The notes under the pieces are model-generated. The model was not told where the DNA came from and searched no databases. It was given only the letters and a program-made list of their open reading frames with translations. Shown here piece after piece: positions 33,721 through 42,520 of a DNA stretch of 64,000 nucleotides. The stretch's first letter is position 1, and each line of letters starts with the position of its first letter. Source of the stretch: an uncultured Clostridia bacterium (GTDB lineage: Bacteria; Bacillota; Clostridia; Oscillospirales; Ruminococcaceae); assembly GCA_947383835.1 (NCBI GenBank), contig CANDEV010000008.1, positions 62,001-126,000 of the forward strand. The letters are read 5' to 3'. The translations under genes were made by a program, and so were the position numbers.

Positions 33721-36297
33721 TTATTTGTTTATGATAAAATCCTCTGCGTCAGCCGCGCCGCCGTTTCCTTTTTCCTTTTCAAGACGCTTCTGCTCTCTTT
33801 CGTCCGCAAGCTGCTTTTCGTTTTCTCGAAGCTGGCGTTCATCGGGCTTGTGGAGCGCGTCATAGCTTTCAAGAAATTCGATAGCGTCCCGTTCGTCCAA
33901 GGGCTTGCTCATAAGGAAGCCCTGAATATAGTCGCACTTCATCTCCGCAAGGAAATTATACTGTCCCACAGTTTCGATACCCTCCGCAACGGTATGGATA
34001 CCCAGTCCGTGTACAAGATCAATTATCGAATCGGTGATAGCATAATCGCGCTGGTTGTTGTTGATCTCGTCGATAAAGGATTTGTCTATCTTCAGACACT
34101 TGATAGGGAAGTTTTTAAGATAGTTGAGCGAGGAATAGCCGGTGCCGAAATCGTCCAGAGCAAGTGTGATGCCAAGCTCGTTTATCTCGTTTATAACGCT
34201 GCTGTTGGAGTCGGTAAAGTCGATAAGAGTGCTTTCGGTGATCTCGATCTGAATATTTTTCGGATTGACCATTGTGATGTCGATCACCTGTTTAATGTGC
34301 TCAATATAGTCGTCCCGCCTAAGCTGAACAGGGGACACGTTTATTGACATTATAATATTCGGGTCTATCGTCTCGTTTATCCGTTTGAGAGTACGGCAGG
34401 CGCTTTCAAATATCCATGTTCCTATCTTCACAATGTCGCCGCTTTCCTCCGCAACATTTATAAAGTCCGCAGGGGGAACAACGCCGAACTCCGGGCTTAT
34501 CCACCTGAGCAGCACCTCAAAGCCGTGGATATCTCTTGTCGCCGCCGAAACAATAGGCTGGTAGTGTAGGAATAACTCGCCGTTCTGCAAAGCGTCGGGA
34601 AGACTTCTTGCAATAGAGGCTTTGCTGAACGAGCTCCTGTCCCGGTTGGTGTTGGTATAAAAGGCAACTCTGTCCTTGCCGCTGTCCTTTGCTCTGTGGA
34701 GAGCTGTCTCTGCGTTGCGGAGAAGCCTTTCGGGAGTAACGTCGTCATCGGGGAAAACCGATACGCCTATCGAAAATTTGATATATATCTTATCGTTAAG
34801 GATCTCGATTGGATTGTTAAAACGGTTGTGGAGGTTTTCAATAGCAGCGTATACCTCGGAATAATCCGTGTCAAACTCCTTGATTATAATAAACTCGTCT
34901 CCGCTGAAACGGAACACCGACATATCGTTGGGGAGCCGCTCCTTTATTATAGTGCCGAAACGGCTGAGAACCTCGTCGCCGTAATTATGTCCGAGAGTTT
35001 CGTTGAGCCACCTGAAATTATCGATATCAACAAACATCAGCGCAAAGCGGCTCCTGCCCTCCTCACGGGTCTGGATTATATCGTTAAGCCGTTCATACAT
35101 CGCGCTGCGGTTTTTAAGTCCCGTAAGGATATCGGTGGTATTATAGCTGTTGATAACGCTGGTTTTAGCCTGCATTATCTCCGAAATCCTGTTGACGTTC
35201 CGCGCCACCTCGCCAAGCTCGTTTTTGGCAATATTATTTATCCTGTAGTTGTAATTGCCCGACGTGATCTCCTTTGTGCAGTCCCGTATCTCGTGAAGAG
35301 AGGAGCTTTCCTTGTGGAGGATATTTATTACGTATATCATCATCAGAACGCTCATACAAGCAAGTATCAGAAGCTGGCGCATAAACACGCTGTATATGCC
35401 GCCGTTAATCTCGCTGCTGTCAAAAAGCACTATAACGTTCCAGCCGCTTATACCGTTTGATTTACAGTAGCAGTATACCTTGCCGCCGCTTTCGGATATA
35501 TAGCTGTCCAAGCCGTTGGAATAGACAGTACTGCTGAGAAGCTTCATGAAAGGCGGATCGCTTAGGTCAAATTTCTGATCAAACTCAGCCGATCCCGGCT
35601 TATGGATCACCTCGCCGCCGGCAGCAATAAGGGGGTATGTACCCCTGTTGAACGAATACTGGGAAAGAATATCGAACACACTGTCCGCCGCGACCTCTAT
35701 ACCGCAGAAGGCGAAAACGTTTCCGTTCTTGCTGACGGGTACAATAACAGAGACAACGTCTCTGCCGAAAATACCCTGCTCGGAATATGTGCAGATATAG
35801 CTGCCGGTCTCAGCGCCCGAAAGATATCTGCCGTACCAATACTCGTCATTCAGACCGTATTCGTCGGCATAAAGCGCTTCGCCGCTGCTGCTTACGAGCA
35901 TACCGTTCTGCTCGGATATTATCCAGGATGAAACGACAGTGCCGCTGCTGCAGATAAGGGAAAGATTTCTTGTCATTTCTTCAAAGCCCGGGATATTTTT
36001 AATATCGTCCTTATCGGCGGAGGTGTTCATTCCCGCAACAAAATCGCCGAGCTTTTCATTTTCGGCAACAACATCGAGCCGCCCCGAGATATACTGCAAA
36101 TGATCGTCAAGCATATCTGAAATGAGCTCTCCGCTGCTTTGAGCGGTATACATGAAGTTTTTTTCGGCGTTGATCTTCGTGATCGCGTATGACATTATCT
36201 CAAAGCATATCAACAAAACGAGCAGCGCCGCCGAAATGTATACGGCAAGGCGTTTTGAAAAGCTTGTGCGGATAGCTGACGGATTTTTTTTCGGCAT
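33721..36297 (-). CDS. Membrane GGDEF-EAL protein with extracellular dCache-type sensor
   Basis: An 858-residue protein. Membrane helix 1 (RLAVYISAALLVLLICFEIM), an extracellular sensor of about 265 residues of dCache type, helix 2 (LLILACMSVLMMIYVINILH), HAMP, then a GGDEF domain with RFSGDEF in place of RxGGDEF, and an EAL domain (YQPIVSAATRDIHGFEVLLR, EITESTLID, LDDFGTGYSSLNYLK, KIDKSFI, TVAEGIET) with the catalytic residues kept. The last 45 residues are charged and coiled. SGDEF variants can be active or only bind GTP; activity cannot be told here. The EAL half appears able to hydrolyse c-di-GMP. Confidence 0.93.
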   Translation of the reverse strand: MPKKNPSAIRTSFSKRLAVYISAALLVLLICFEIMSYAITKINAEKNFMYTAQSSGELISDMLDDHLQYISGRLDVVAENEKLGDFVAGMNTSADKDDIKNIPGFEEMTRNLSLICSSGTVVSSWIISEQNGMLVSSSGEALYADEYGLNDEYWYGRYLSGAETGSYICTYSEQGIFGRDVVSVIVPVSKNGNVFAFCGIEVAADSVFDILSQYSFNRGTYPLIAAGGEVIHKPGSAEFDQKFDLSDPPFMKLLSSTVYSNGLDSYISESGGKVYCYCKSNGISGWNVIVLFDSSEINGGIYSVFMRQLLILACMSVLMMIYVINILHKESSSLHEIRDCTKEITSGNYNYRINNIAKNELGEVARNVNRISEIMQAKTSVINSYNTTDILTGLKNRSAMYERLNDIIQTREEGRSRFALMFVDIDNFRWLNETLGHNYGDEVLSRFGTIIKERLPNDMSVFRFSGDEFIIIKEFDTDYSEVYAAIENLHNRFNNPIEILNDKIYIKFSIGVSVFPDDDVTPERLLRNAETALHRAKDSGKDRVAFYTNTNRDRSSFSKASIARSLPDALQNGELFLHYQPIVSAATRDIHGFEVLLRWISPEFGVVPPADFINVAEESGDIVKIGTWIFESACRTLKRINETIDPNIIMSINVSPVQLRRDDYIEHIKQVIDITMVNPKNIQIEITESTLIDFTDSNSSVINEINELGITLALDDFGTGYSSLNYLKNFPIKCLKIDKSFIDEINNNQRDYAITDSIIDLVHGLGIHTVAEGIETVGQYNFLAEMKCDYIQGFLMSKPLDERDAIEFLESYDALHKPDERQLRENEKQLADEREQKRLEKEKGNGGAADAEDFIINK

Positions 36298-36329
36298 ATG
36301 AGTGCTCTCCTTTTCAGAGGTAAAAATGC

Positions 36330-36353
36330 AATTAAATATATTGCGATTTAATT
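36330..36353. promoter_or_regulatory. Palindrome overlapping the probable promoter of the GGDEF-EAL gene
   Basis: AATTAAAT, eight bases, ATTTAATT. A TATAAT on the minus strand at 36356-36351 overlaps its edge, so it may be an operator. The -35 region is not convincing. Confidence 0.35.
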
Positions 36354-36551
36354 ATAACATATTATAAATAATTTTAAAACACATTTTTTTAATTTAATAT
36401 TTTTTCAGCACTTTTAACAAATTTTTTACAAATTTATAAGTTATTTTTTCGTATACGACTGCCGATATGAATTTAAAGTCCTGCGGCAAACGCCCTGAAT
36501 ACTGAAAATTTCAAATTTTGCCTGTTTTCGGAAGCAGTCCTGCATAGAGTT

Positions 36552-36655
36552 ATACTAATCTCCAATTAAAAAGTGTATAAAAAATCAAGCAAAAGCTTTG
36601 ATGTGTGTGGTTTTGCACAGATTTTTTATCTACACTTTTAATTGGAGATTAGTAT
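36552..36655. repeat. MITE-like hairpin element, copy M3
   Basis: ATACTAATCTCCAATTAAAA at the left and TTTTAATTGGAGATTAGTAT at the right, 104 bp, internal arms AAAAAATCAAGCAAAAGC and a matching GCACAGATTTTTT. It lies just upstream of the beta-mannosidase promoter. The rest of the 484-base gap 36298-36781 is AT-rich with the palindrome and the promoter. Confidence 0.9.
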
Positions 36656-36711
36656 TACAGTCGTTTGTTGTAATGTTTAACATAAATCCCTATAAAAATT
36701 TTGAATTTTTG

Positions 36712-36740
36712 TTGACAAAAAACAAATAAAGGATTATACT
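36712..36740 (+). promoter_or_regulatory. Sigma-A promoter of beta-mannosidase
   Basis: TTGACA at 36712-36717, a 17-base spacer, TATACT at 36735-36740, then AGGGAGAG before the ATG. Confidence 0.85.
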
Positions 36741-36781
36741 TATATTAAAATAACCTGCAAAATGCAAGGGAGAGATTTAAA

Positions 36782-39286
36782 ATGATCAAAAACCTTAACG
36801 GAAAATGGATAATGCGCCGTGCGGACAACCCCGGCGAGTATTTTGAGACCTCGATACCGGCATCCGTATACGACACTCTCATAAAGGCGGGCAGGATACC
36901 CGACCCTTATTACGGAGAAAATCAGTACGGCGCTTTTGAATTATCCAAGGCAGACTATATTTTTGAACACATTTTCGTTGCGGACGAAGATATTTTGGGC
37001 TGCGAAAGGATATACCTGCGGTTCAGGGGCATTGACACCGTTTCGGACGTGTTTTTCAACGGCGTGCCGTTAGGCAGGACTGAAAATATGCACCGCACCT
37101 ACGAATTTGACATTACCGATAAAATAAAGAAGGGCGGGAATACCGTTTCGGTATACGTCTTCTCACCTGTTGAGTATATACGCCGTATGCAGGAAAAGGA
37201 GAAGCTGTGGGGTGTAAGCTCCACCACAGAGGGCTTCCCCCATATAAGAAAAGCTCACTGTATGTTCGGCTGGGACTGGGGTCCCTCTCTCCCGGATATG
37301 GGAATATGGCGCGGCGTGGAGCTTGTGGGCGTCCGCGGCGGCAGGATAGAAAGCGTATACGTCCGTCAGCAGCACAGCAGGGACGGCGTGACCCTCACCT
37401 TTGAGACAAAGCTTTCGGATATTTCTTCAAAAAATCTTAGAATGGACATATCGCTGATGTCCCCCGACGGCGCGGAATTTCTTATATCGGACGACTGCTC
37501 GGCTGTGAGAAACGGCGGCGTTAAGGACGGTTCCGTCAGAGTCGAGCCGATCTGCAACATAAACCGACCCCTTTTGTGGAACGTCAGAGGCTACGGCAAG
37601 CAGGACCTTTACATGGCTAAGGTAATGCTTTTCGACGGCGACGAGCCTGTTGATATGCAGGAATTTAACATAGGTCTGCGTACCGTTGAGATCTGCAGGA
37701 GCAAGGACAAGGACGGCAGCGGCGAGGAATTCTGCTTTGTTGTAAACGGCACGAAAATTTTCGCAATGGGCGCAAATTATATTCCCGAGGATCAGATACT
37801 GGCAAGACGTTCACCGGACCGCACAAGGGAGCTTTTGAAAAGCTGCGTTTCGGCAAATTACAACATGATAAGAGTATGGGGCGGCGGAGTTTACCCCGAT
37901 GATTATTTTTACGATACCTGCGACAAGCTGGGCATTTTGGTTTGGCAGGACTTCGCCTTTGCCTGCGCTGTATACAACGCCGACACGGATTTCTGCAACA
38001 ACGTCAAGCAGGAGCTTATCGACAACATAAGGAGGCTCCGCAACCACGCTTCGCTTGGAATGTGGTGCGGAAACAACGAGATAGAGTCCGCGATCTTGTA
38101 TTGGGGAATACCCGTCACAGAAGAACAGAAGCAGGGCTACACCCGATTGTTTGAAAAGCTTATCCCAAGCGTTGTAAAGCACTACGATCCGCAGACCTTT
38201 TACTGGGCTTCTTCGCCGTCGTCGGGAGGAAATTTCGACGAACCCAGCGCGGAAAACAGGGGAGATTCCCACTACTGGGACGTTTGGCACAATCTGAAGC
38301 CGTTCAGCGATTTCAAAAAATACAAGTTCAGATTTTGTTCCGAGTACGGCTTTGAGTCCGTACCGTCGATGAAAACCGTCCGCAGCTTCGCTTCGGAGGA
38401 CGATCTTAACCTTATGTCCCCCGTTATGGAGGCGCACCAGAAATGCGATGCGGGTACGGAAAAGCTTATGTATTATCTTGCACATATGACGCACTATCCC
38501 TACAGCTTTGAGGATCTGTCCTACGCGACGCAGCTTGTTCAGGCGGACGCTGTGAAAAGCTGCGTGGAGCATTTGCGCAGAAATCGGGGACGGTGCATGG
38601 GTTCTCTCTACTGGCAGGTGAACGACAGCAACCCTGTTATTTCATGGTCGTCCATAGACTATTTCGGCAGGTGGAAGGCTCTGCACTACTACGCTAAAAA
38701 ATTCTATGCGCCCGTACTCTGCTCCATTGACGACAGCGATAAATCAAAGCTTGCTGTAAATATTTCAAACGAGACAATGAACGATTTTGCGGGAAAATTC
38801 CGCTGGAGAGTACGCCGGAACGACTGCACCGTAGTTTCGGAGGGCTCGGAAAATATCGTTGTACACGCGCTTTCCGCAAGGGATGTTATGACCCTTGACC
38901 CGCAGCTTACAAAGCTTGACGAGAGTATGTACAAAGACCATTATATTGAGTACTCCCTGATAGAAAACAACGCCGTTATCTCAAACGGCACATATATGTT
39001 TGTAATGCCGAAGCAGTTCAGATTTCTGCCTCCGGAGATAACCGCGTCTGTGGACAGAGTAGGCGATATGTTCAGGCTTTCCGTCACAAGCAAAAACTTC
39101 GCAAAGGGCGTACTGCTTGACTTTGAGAACTTTGACTGCGTGTTCGGTGACAACTGGTTCGACCTGCACGGTCAGCCCTATTATATGATACTGAACCGTT
39201 CAGCCCTGCCCGAAAATTTCACCGAGGTCGAGCTTACCGATATGCTGAGTGTAAGAAGCTACTACGATATAATAAAAAGCCGATAA
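36782..39286 (+). CDS. Beta-mannosidase, glycoside hydrolase family 2
   Basis: An 834-residue intracellular GH2 enzyme (no signal peptide). It follows the order of beta-mannosidases: an N-terminal sugar-binding domain (LNGKWIMRRADNPGEYFETS), two Ig-like domains, the TIM barrel, and a C-terminal beta domain. The family region VWGGGVYPDDYFYDTCDKLG and the pair GMWCGNNEIES (acid/base Glu) and RFCSEYGFES (nucleophile Glu) are the catalytic markers. It would release mannose from the ends of beta-mannosyl oligosaccharides or from N-glycan cores. No mannan transporter or endo-mannanase is adjacent, so the gene is alone under its own promoter. Confidence 0.93.
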   Translation: MIKNLNGKWIMRRADNPGEYFETSIPASVYDTLIKAGRIPDPYYGENQYGAFELSKADYIFEHIFVADEDILGCERIYLRFRGIDTVSDVFFNGVPLGRTENMHRTYEFDITDKIKKGGNTVSVYVFSPVEYIRRMQEKEKLWGVSSTTEGFPHIRKAHCMFGWDWGPSLPDMGIWRGVELVGVRGGRIESVYVRQQHSRDGVTLTFETKLSDISSKNLRMDISLMSPDGAEFLISDDCSAVRNGGVKDGSVRVEPICNINRPLLWNVRGYGKQDLYMAKVMLFDGDEPVDMQEFNIGLRTVEICRSKDKDGSGEEFCFVVNGTKIFAMGANYIPEDQILARRSPDRTRELLKSCVSANYNMIRVWGGGVYPDDYFYDTCDKLGILVWQDFAFACAVYNADTDFCNNVKQELIDNIRRLRNHASLGMWCGNNEIESAILYWGIPVTEEQKQGYTRLFEKLIPSVVKHYDPQTFYWASSPSSGGNFDEPSAENRGDSHYWDVWHNLKPFSDFKKYKFRFCSEYGFESVPSMKTVRSFASEDDLNLMSPVMEAHQKCDAGTEKLMYYLAHMTHYPYSFEDLSYATQLVQADAVKSCVEHLRRNRGRCMGSLYWQVNDSNPVISWSSIDYFGRWKALHYYAKKFYAPVLCSIDDSDKSKLAVNISNETMNDFAGKFRWRVRRNDCTVVSEGSENIVVHALSARDVMTLDPQLTKLDESMYKDHYIEYSLIENNAVISNGTYMFVMPKQFRFLPPEITASVDRVGDMFRLSVTSKNFAKGVLLDFENFDCVFGDNWFDLHGQPYYMILNRSALPENFTEVELTDMLSVRSYYDIIKSR

Positions 39287-39333
39287 TTTTTCGGGGACGC
39301 ATCATATATCAATACTATAAAATAATGCCTTTT

Positions 39334-39395
39334 GCAGTGGCGGGGTCTCCCCGCCCGCGGTTATGAAACAACGGGACGGGGAAACCGTCCCCTGC
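39334..39395. repeat. P-family GC double hairpin, copy P3 (inverted)
   Basis: GCAGTGGCGGGGTCTCCCCG and GGGACGGGGAAACCGTCCCC then TGC; TGGATTGCTATA about 20 bases to the right is the inverse of the flank of P1, so the whole unit is inverted. Confidence 0.8.
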
Positions 39396-39468
39396 AGATA
39401 CGGTTATTATTTTGTTGGATTGCTATAAGTCCCCCGAAAAGCCGTACAAGGATAAGGATTGATTTCAT

Positions 39469-40059
39469 ATGGATCTGAAACAGGAATTTATTGATATTTA
39501 CAAAAAAAATATAACCCGCGAGGGGGCGGACAAGCTGCTGGAATATCTGCTGTCCCCCCAGAGCGATTTTTTCACAGCCCCTGCCAGCACACGGTTTCAC
39601 GGCTCCTACGAGGGCGGACTTTTGGAGCACAGCCTTAACGTATATAAATGCTTAAAGGATTATCTTGGCAGAAGCCGCGCAAAAGATGTCTACCGCATGA
39701 ATTATTCGGAGGAAAGCATAGCGGTTTCCGCGCTTTTGCACGACATCTGCAAGGTGAATTTTTACAAGGTGGATTACCGCAATGCCAAAAACGAGCAGGG
39801 TGTCTGGGAGAAAGTCCCCTACTACGCCATAGACGACAAGCTCCCCTACGGACACGGCGAAAAATCGGTGTACATAATAACGGGGTTTATGCGGCTTTCA
39901 CGGGAGGAAGCTTTCGCCATAAGGTATCACATGGGCTTTTCAGCAAACGACGCGGACAAAAACGCTGTCGGAAAAGCTTTTGAGATGTTCCCGCTTGCGT
40001 TCGCTTTAAGCGTGGCGGATATGGAGGCAAGTTACTTCTTAGAAAGTTCGGAGAAATAG
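39469..40059 (+). CDS. HD-domain phosphohydrolase
   Basis: A 196-residue soluble protein of the HD superfamily. The metal ligands are seen as His in GGLLEHSLNVYKC, the HD pair in SALLHDICKVNFYKVD, and the later His in YGHGEKS and IRYHMGFS. Substrates could be nucleotides or dNTPs. Co-directional with the small gene downstream, 73 bases away. The intergenic spacer contains a TTGACAG triple repeat typical of low-complexity spacers. Confidence 0.8.
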   Translation: MDLKQEFIDIYKKNITREGADKLLEYLLSPQSDFFTAPASTRFHGSYEGGLLEHSLNVYKCLKDYLGRSRAKDVYRMNYSEESIAVSALLHDICKVNFYKVDYRNAKNEQGVWEKVPYYAIDDKLPYGHGEKSVYIITGFMRLSREEAFAIRYHMGFSANDADKNAVGKAFEMFPLAFALSVADMEASYFLESSEK

Positions 40060-40132
40060 CAGTTGACAGTTGACAGTTGATAGTTAATAAAATTATTACT
40101 TCAGGCAACAATTATTTAAAGGTGGTGTTAAA

Positions 40133-40288
40133 ATGGGTCAAACCGATACTCAATTTAAGGCATTTATAAGACAATTATTCAAGCGTATAAAGCAGGTTGT
40201 AAAGCTTCTCGATAAAGCGGACAGCGAGGAAGCTAAGGCGGAATTACGCGACATTTTGGACGATTTGCAGAAATCTCTTGAAGATTAA
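40133..40288 (+). CDS. Small helical protein of 51 residues, unknown
   Basis: Begins MGQTDTQFKAFIRQLFKRIK and ends DDLQKSLED. The sequence has a clear amphipathic helical pattern with a basic first half and an acidic second half. AAAGGTGGTG is seven bases before the ATG, and the terminator is just five bases after the stop. It is a real-looking gene of unknown function, and may be a small DNA-, RNA- or protein-binding factor. Confidence 0.6.
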   Translation: MGQTDTQFKAFIRQLFKRIKQVVKLLDKADSEEAKAELRDILDDLQKSLED

Positions 40289-40292
40289 AGTA

Positions 40293-40336
40293 AAAACAAA
40301 AAGAGTACCGAATTTTCACGGTACTCTTTTTGTTTT
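40293..40336. terminator. Bidirectional terminator
   Basis: AAAACAAAAAGAGTACCG pairs with CGGTACTCTTTTTGTTTT around an 8-base loop; it can end both the small gene and the secreted protein at 40369 on the other strand. Confidence 0.9.
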
Positions 40337-40368
40337 AAGGAGAAAGTTTTACAATAACGATCATTCGA

Positions 40369-41097
40369 TTATTCTTCGGATATACAGTTCATAAAATTGG
40401 GCAATGTAAATATGCAGTAAATTTTAAATACTTTGTCCTCCTGAGCGGCGTCGGGATCTTCGTTAATGCCCGTAAGCGTCAGACGGTATGTGCCTGTAGT
40501 GATGTGATTTCCTATATATGCTTTCGGGGAAAATTCGATTATATCCACCTGCTGTTCGCAGCCATGAAAGCTTATCAGGTATTCCTCGTCAGTTACAGCG
40601 TAGTTTTCAACGCCGAGACAATCCACCCATTCGCCGTTCTCCCAACACTCTAACTTTTCGGGATTTCCGTAGCCGTATTTGCCGTATGCAAGCGGCGTGA
40701 CTGTAAACGTAAGCGGTTCGTATGTCTCGCCGCCGTCCCAATCTACGGAAAGGACTGCTTTTTTTCGGCTTGTCATTATACCGTTTTCGTCAAAGATGCA
40801 AACGGTATTTTTTATCGGCATTTCACCCTTTACAACAAATCCGTCAAGGACGTATTTATAAGTACCGTCCTTATTTTTCAGCCAGCCTGTGTAGGGTACG
40901 CCGTCAATGTACCGTCGGGACACACCGTCCAATGTTGCCCAGCCCGAATATTCGCCGATAAGGTTGGAATCGTCGTCATATTTATATATAACGCCGTCCG
41001 TCACTTTAAGCTTGTCGGCGGAAACGGGCGTTGCCGCCGTGCCGAAGATCACAGCCGCCGCCATGATCGCCGAAATAGTTTTTTTGATGTTTTTCAT
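40369..41097 (-). CDS. Secreted YTGW-repeat protein, paralogue 1
   Basis: A 242-residue secreted protein. Residues 1-27 are a signal peptide ending VSA. Residues 28-115 contain aromatic and Gly repeats of the cell-wall-binding type, including YSGWATLDG, PYTGWLKNKDGTYKYVLDG and a closing FDENGIMTS. The rest is a single Ig-like domain ending TGINEDPDAA. Function is unknown; the pattern suggests surface attachment. It is 44 bases downstream of paralogue 2 with no separate promoter, so the two are co-transcribed. Confidence 0.8.
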   Translation of the reverse strand: MKNIKKTISAIMAAAVIFGTAATPVSADKLKVTDGVIYKYDDDSNLIGEYSGWATLDGVSRRYIDGVPYTGWLKNKDGTYKYVLDGFVVKGEMPIKNTVCIFDENGIMTSRKKAVLSVDWDGGETYEPLTFTVTPLAYGKYGYGNPEKLECWENGEWVDCLGVENYAVTDEEYLISFHGCEQQVDIIEFSPKAYIGNHITTGTYRLTLTGINEDPDAAQEDKVFKIYCIFTLPNFMNCISEE

Positions 41098-41141
41098 GAT
41101 AATTCCTCCATCTTTTAATATTTTTATTTATAAAGCAAACT

Positions 41142-42260
41142 CTATTTTTTCCTGTCACTGACTTCAACTCTGAAAGCGGCTTCATACTCTATTCCGTCTA
41201 TGTCTGCAACCGTTCTGTAATAACCGTTTTCGGGTGGCAGGGAAAAATCAACGCTTACCGTTCCGTCCGCGCTTTCGGTATCGCAGGAAACGCTTTTGTC
41301 AAGCTTAAATTCCTTGACCGCCGTTTCCCAGCCGAGGGAAGTTTTCTTCTCGACTCTTACGGTAATATCCTTGTCCGAAAGCTTTTCTGAATTGACCGTT
41401 ACATACGCCCGTACTTCCGCGTCCGCGTCTTTATCTGCGGTGTAAATATCTTCGGACATTTTTACCTCGGCGGGAGGAAGCACCTCAAAAACCGCGTATA
41501 CCGCAACGCTGTCACTTTCTATGCCGTCTGCGCCAAGCATAATTCTGTAATACCCCGCCGTAAGCTTCGCGCCTATATATTCCTCGGGGTCAAGTGAAGT
41601 TTTTGCCTCCAAATTTTTCTCGCCCCAGAAATCACCCTCGGAATCAAAGGTGTACAAGCAGTCGCAGGTGATATATTCAACGCCCTCTCTGCCACAGTCT
41701 ACCCACTCTCCGTAACCGTTCAGGCGTTCAAGCTTTGACGGGGGCACCATAAAATAAGCACCCTTGCCAAGAAGCTTAACAGTAACGTTGATCGTTTTAT
41801 CCCCCTCGCAGACCTTTCCGTCAGGTACGGCTATAAATACAGCGGACTTTTTTTCGGTGAGAATACCGTTTTCGTCAAAGGTGTAAATATTTTTTCCTAT
41901 TGGCATTTCACCTTTTGCGGGATAGCCGTCAAGATAATATTTTCGCTCACCTTTTTTATTTTTTGTCCAGCCCGTGTAAGGCAAGCCGTCAACATAGTAC
42001 ATTTTTGTTTTGCCGAAGGAAATGAAGCCGTTGTGTCTGCCCGTGCATATATACTCGTCGAAATCGTATAAAACGCCGTCTATTTTGCAGTAAAGCTCGT
42101 CGTAATCCGTAAAGGTGTACGTCCAGCCGCCGGAAGTATGTTCCCAGCCTATGTACGTTCCCTCTGCGGGCGGGTCGAATGCGGAGACAGACGTTGCAGC
42201 CGTACCGAAAATAACAGCCGCTGCCATTATTGCGGAAATAGTTTTTTTAATGTTTTTCAT
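41142..42260 (-). CDS. Secreted YTGW-repeat protein, paralogue 2
   Basis: A 372-residue secreted protein. The signal peptide is nearly identical in the first 22 residues to paralogue 1 (MKNIKKTISAIMAAAVIF). A repeat region follows: YIGWEHTSGG, PYTGWTKNKKGERKYYLDG, then two beta-sandwich modules (LERLNGYGEWVDC and YYRIMLGADG) of the bacterial Ig-like type. The ATG at 42258-42260 has GGGAGG upstream; a longer frame to 42290 would use no such site. Box C and a sigma-A promoter lie upstream. Confidence 0.8.
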   Translation of the reverse strand: MKNIKKTISAIMAAAVIFGTAATSVSAFDPPAEGTYIGWEHTSGGWTYTFTDYDELYCKIDGVLYDFDEYICTGRHNGFISFGKTKMYYVDGLPYTGWTKNKKGERKYYLDGYPAKGEMPIGKNIYTFDENGILTEKKSAVFIAVPDGKVCEGDKTINVTVKLLGKGAYFMVPPSKLERLNGYGEWVDCGREGVEYITCDCLYTFDSEGDFWGEKNLEAKTSLDPEEYIGAKLTAGYYRIMLGADGIESDSVAVYAVFEVLPPAEVKMSEDIYTADKDADAEVRAYVTVNSEKLSDKDITVRVEKKTSLGWETAVKEFKLDKSVSCDTESADGTVSVDFSLPPENGYYRTVADIDGIEYEAAFRVEVSDRKK

Positions 42261-42285
42261 GATTTTTTCCTCCCATAAAAATGCT

Positions 42286-42323
42286 TTCATATATAATACA
42301 ATTCAAAACGCCGAAATTTTTCA
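42286..42323 (-). promoter_or_regulatory. Conserved 38-bp box C upstream of the paralogue operon
   Basis: Minus strand reads TGAAAAATTTCGGCGTTTTG then AATTGTATTATATATGAA, matching box B at all but one position. ATG is 25 bases after it. It lies downstream of a separate sigma-A -10, so it would be in the leader of that transcript or act as a second promoter. Confidence 0.65.
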
Positions 42324-42354
42324 AAATTTTCAAGTTCACAAAAACTTTACATTT

Positions 42355-42383
42355 ATTGTAACACATTTTACTTAGGGGGTCAA
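42355..42383 (-). promoter_or_regulatory. Sigma-A promoter upstream of box C
   Basis: Minus strand: TTGACC at 42383-42378, 17 bases, TACAAT at 42360-42355. The block AAAATGTGTTACAATA is shared with the promoter of paralogue 3. Confidence 0.7.
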
Positions 42384-42447
42384 CATCGGTTGTTAAAATT
42401 GCACAAATTTTCTAAGAATTATTTTTATTGACAATTGCATAAATTTG

Positions 42448-42476
42448 TAGACTTTTTGAGGGAAATATTGTATAAT
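42448..42476 (+). promoter_or_regulatory. Possible promoter of fucA
   Basis: TAGACT, 17 bases, TATAAT at 42471-42476. The -10 is perfect, the -35 weak. fucA starts 44 bases downstream. Confidence 0.5.
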
Positions 42477-42520
42477 ATAGACATAAATCAAACCTAAAAT
42501 TTAAGAAAGGACTATTTAAT

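Noticed and set aside
37811..38572. 253-codon open frame antisense to beta-mannosidase
   Set aside because: Mirror frame without family features.
40064..40086. TTGACAG tandem triplet as a CRISPR or promoter array
   Set aside because: Only three short units without spacers; typical low-complexity spacer DNA.
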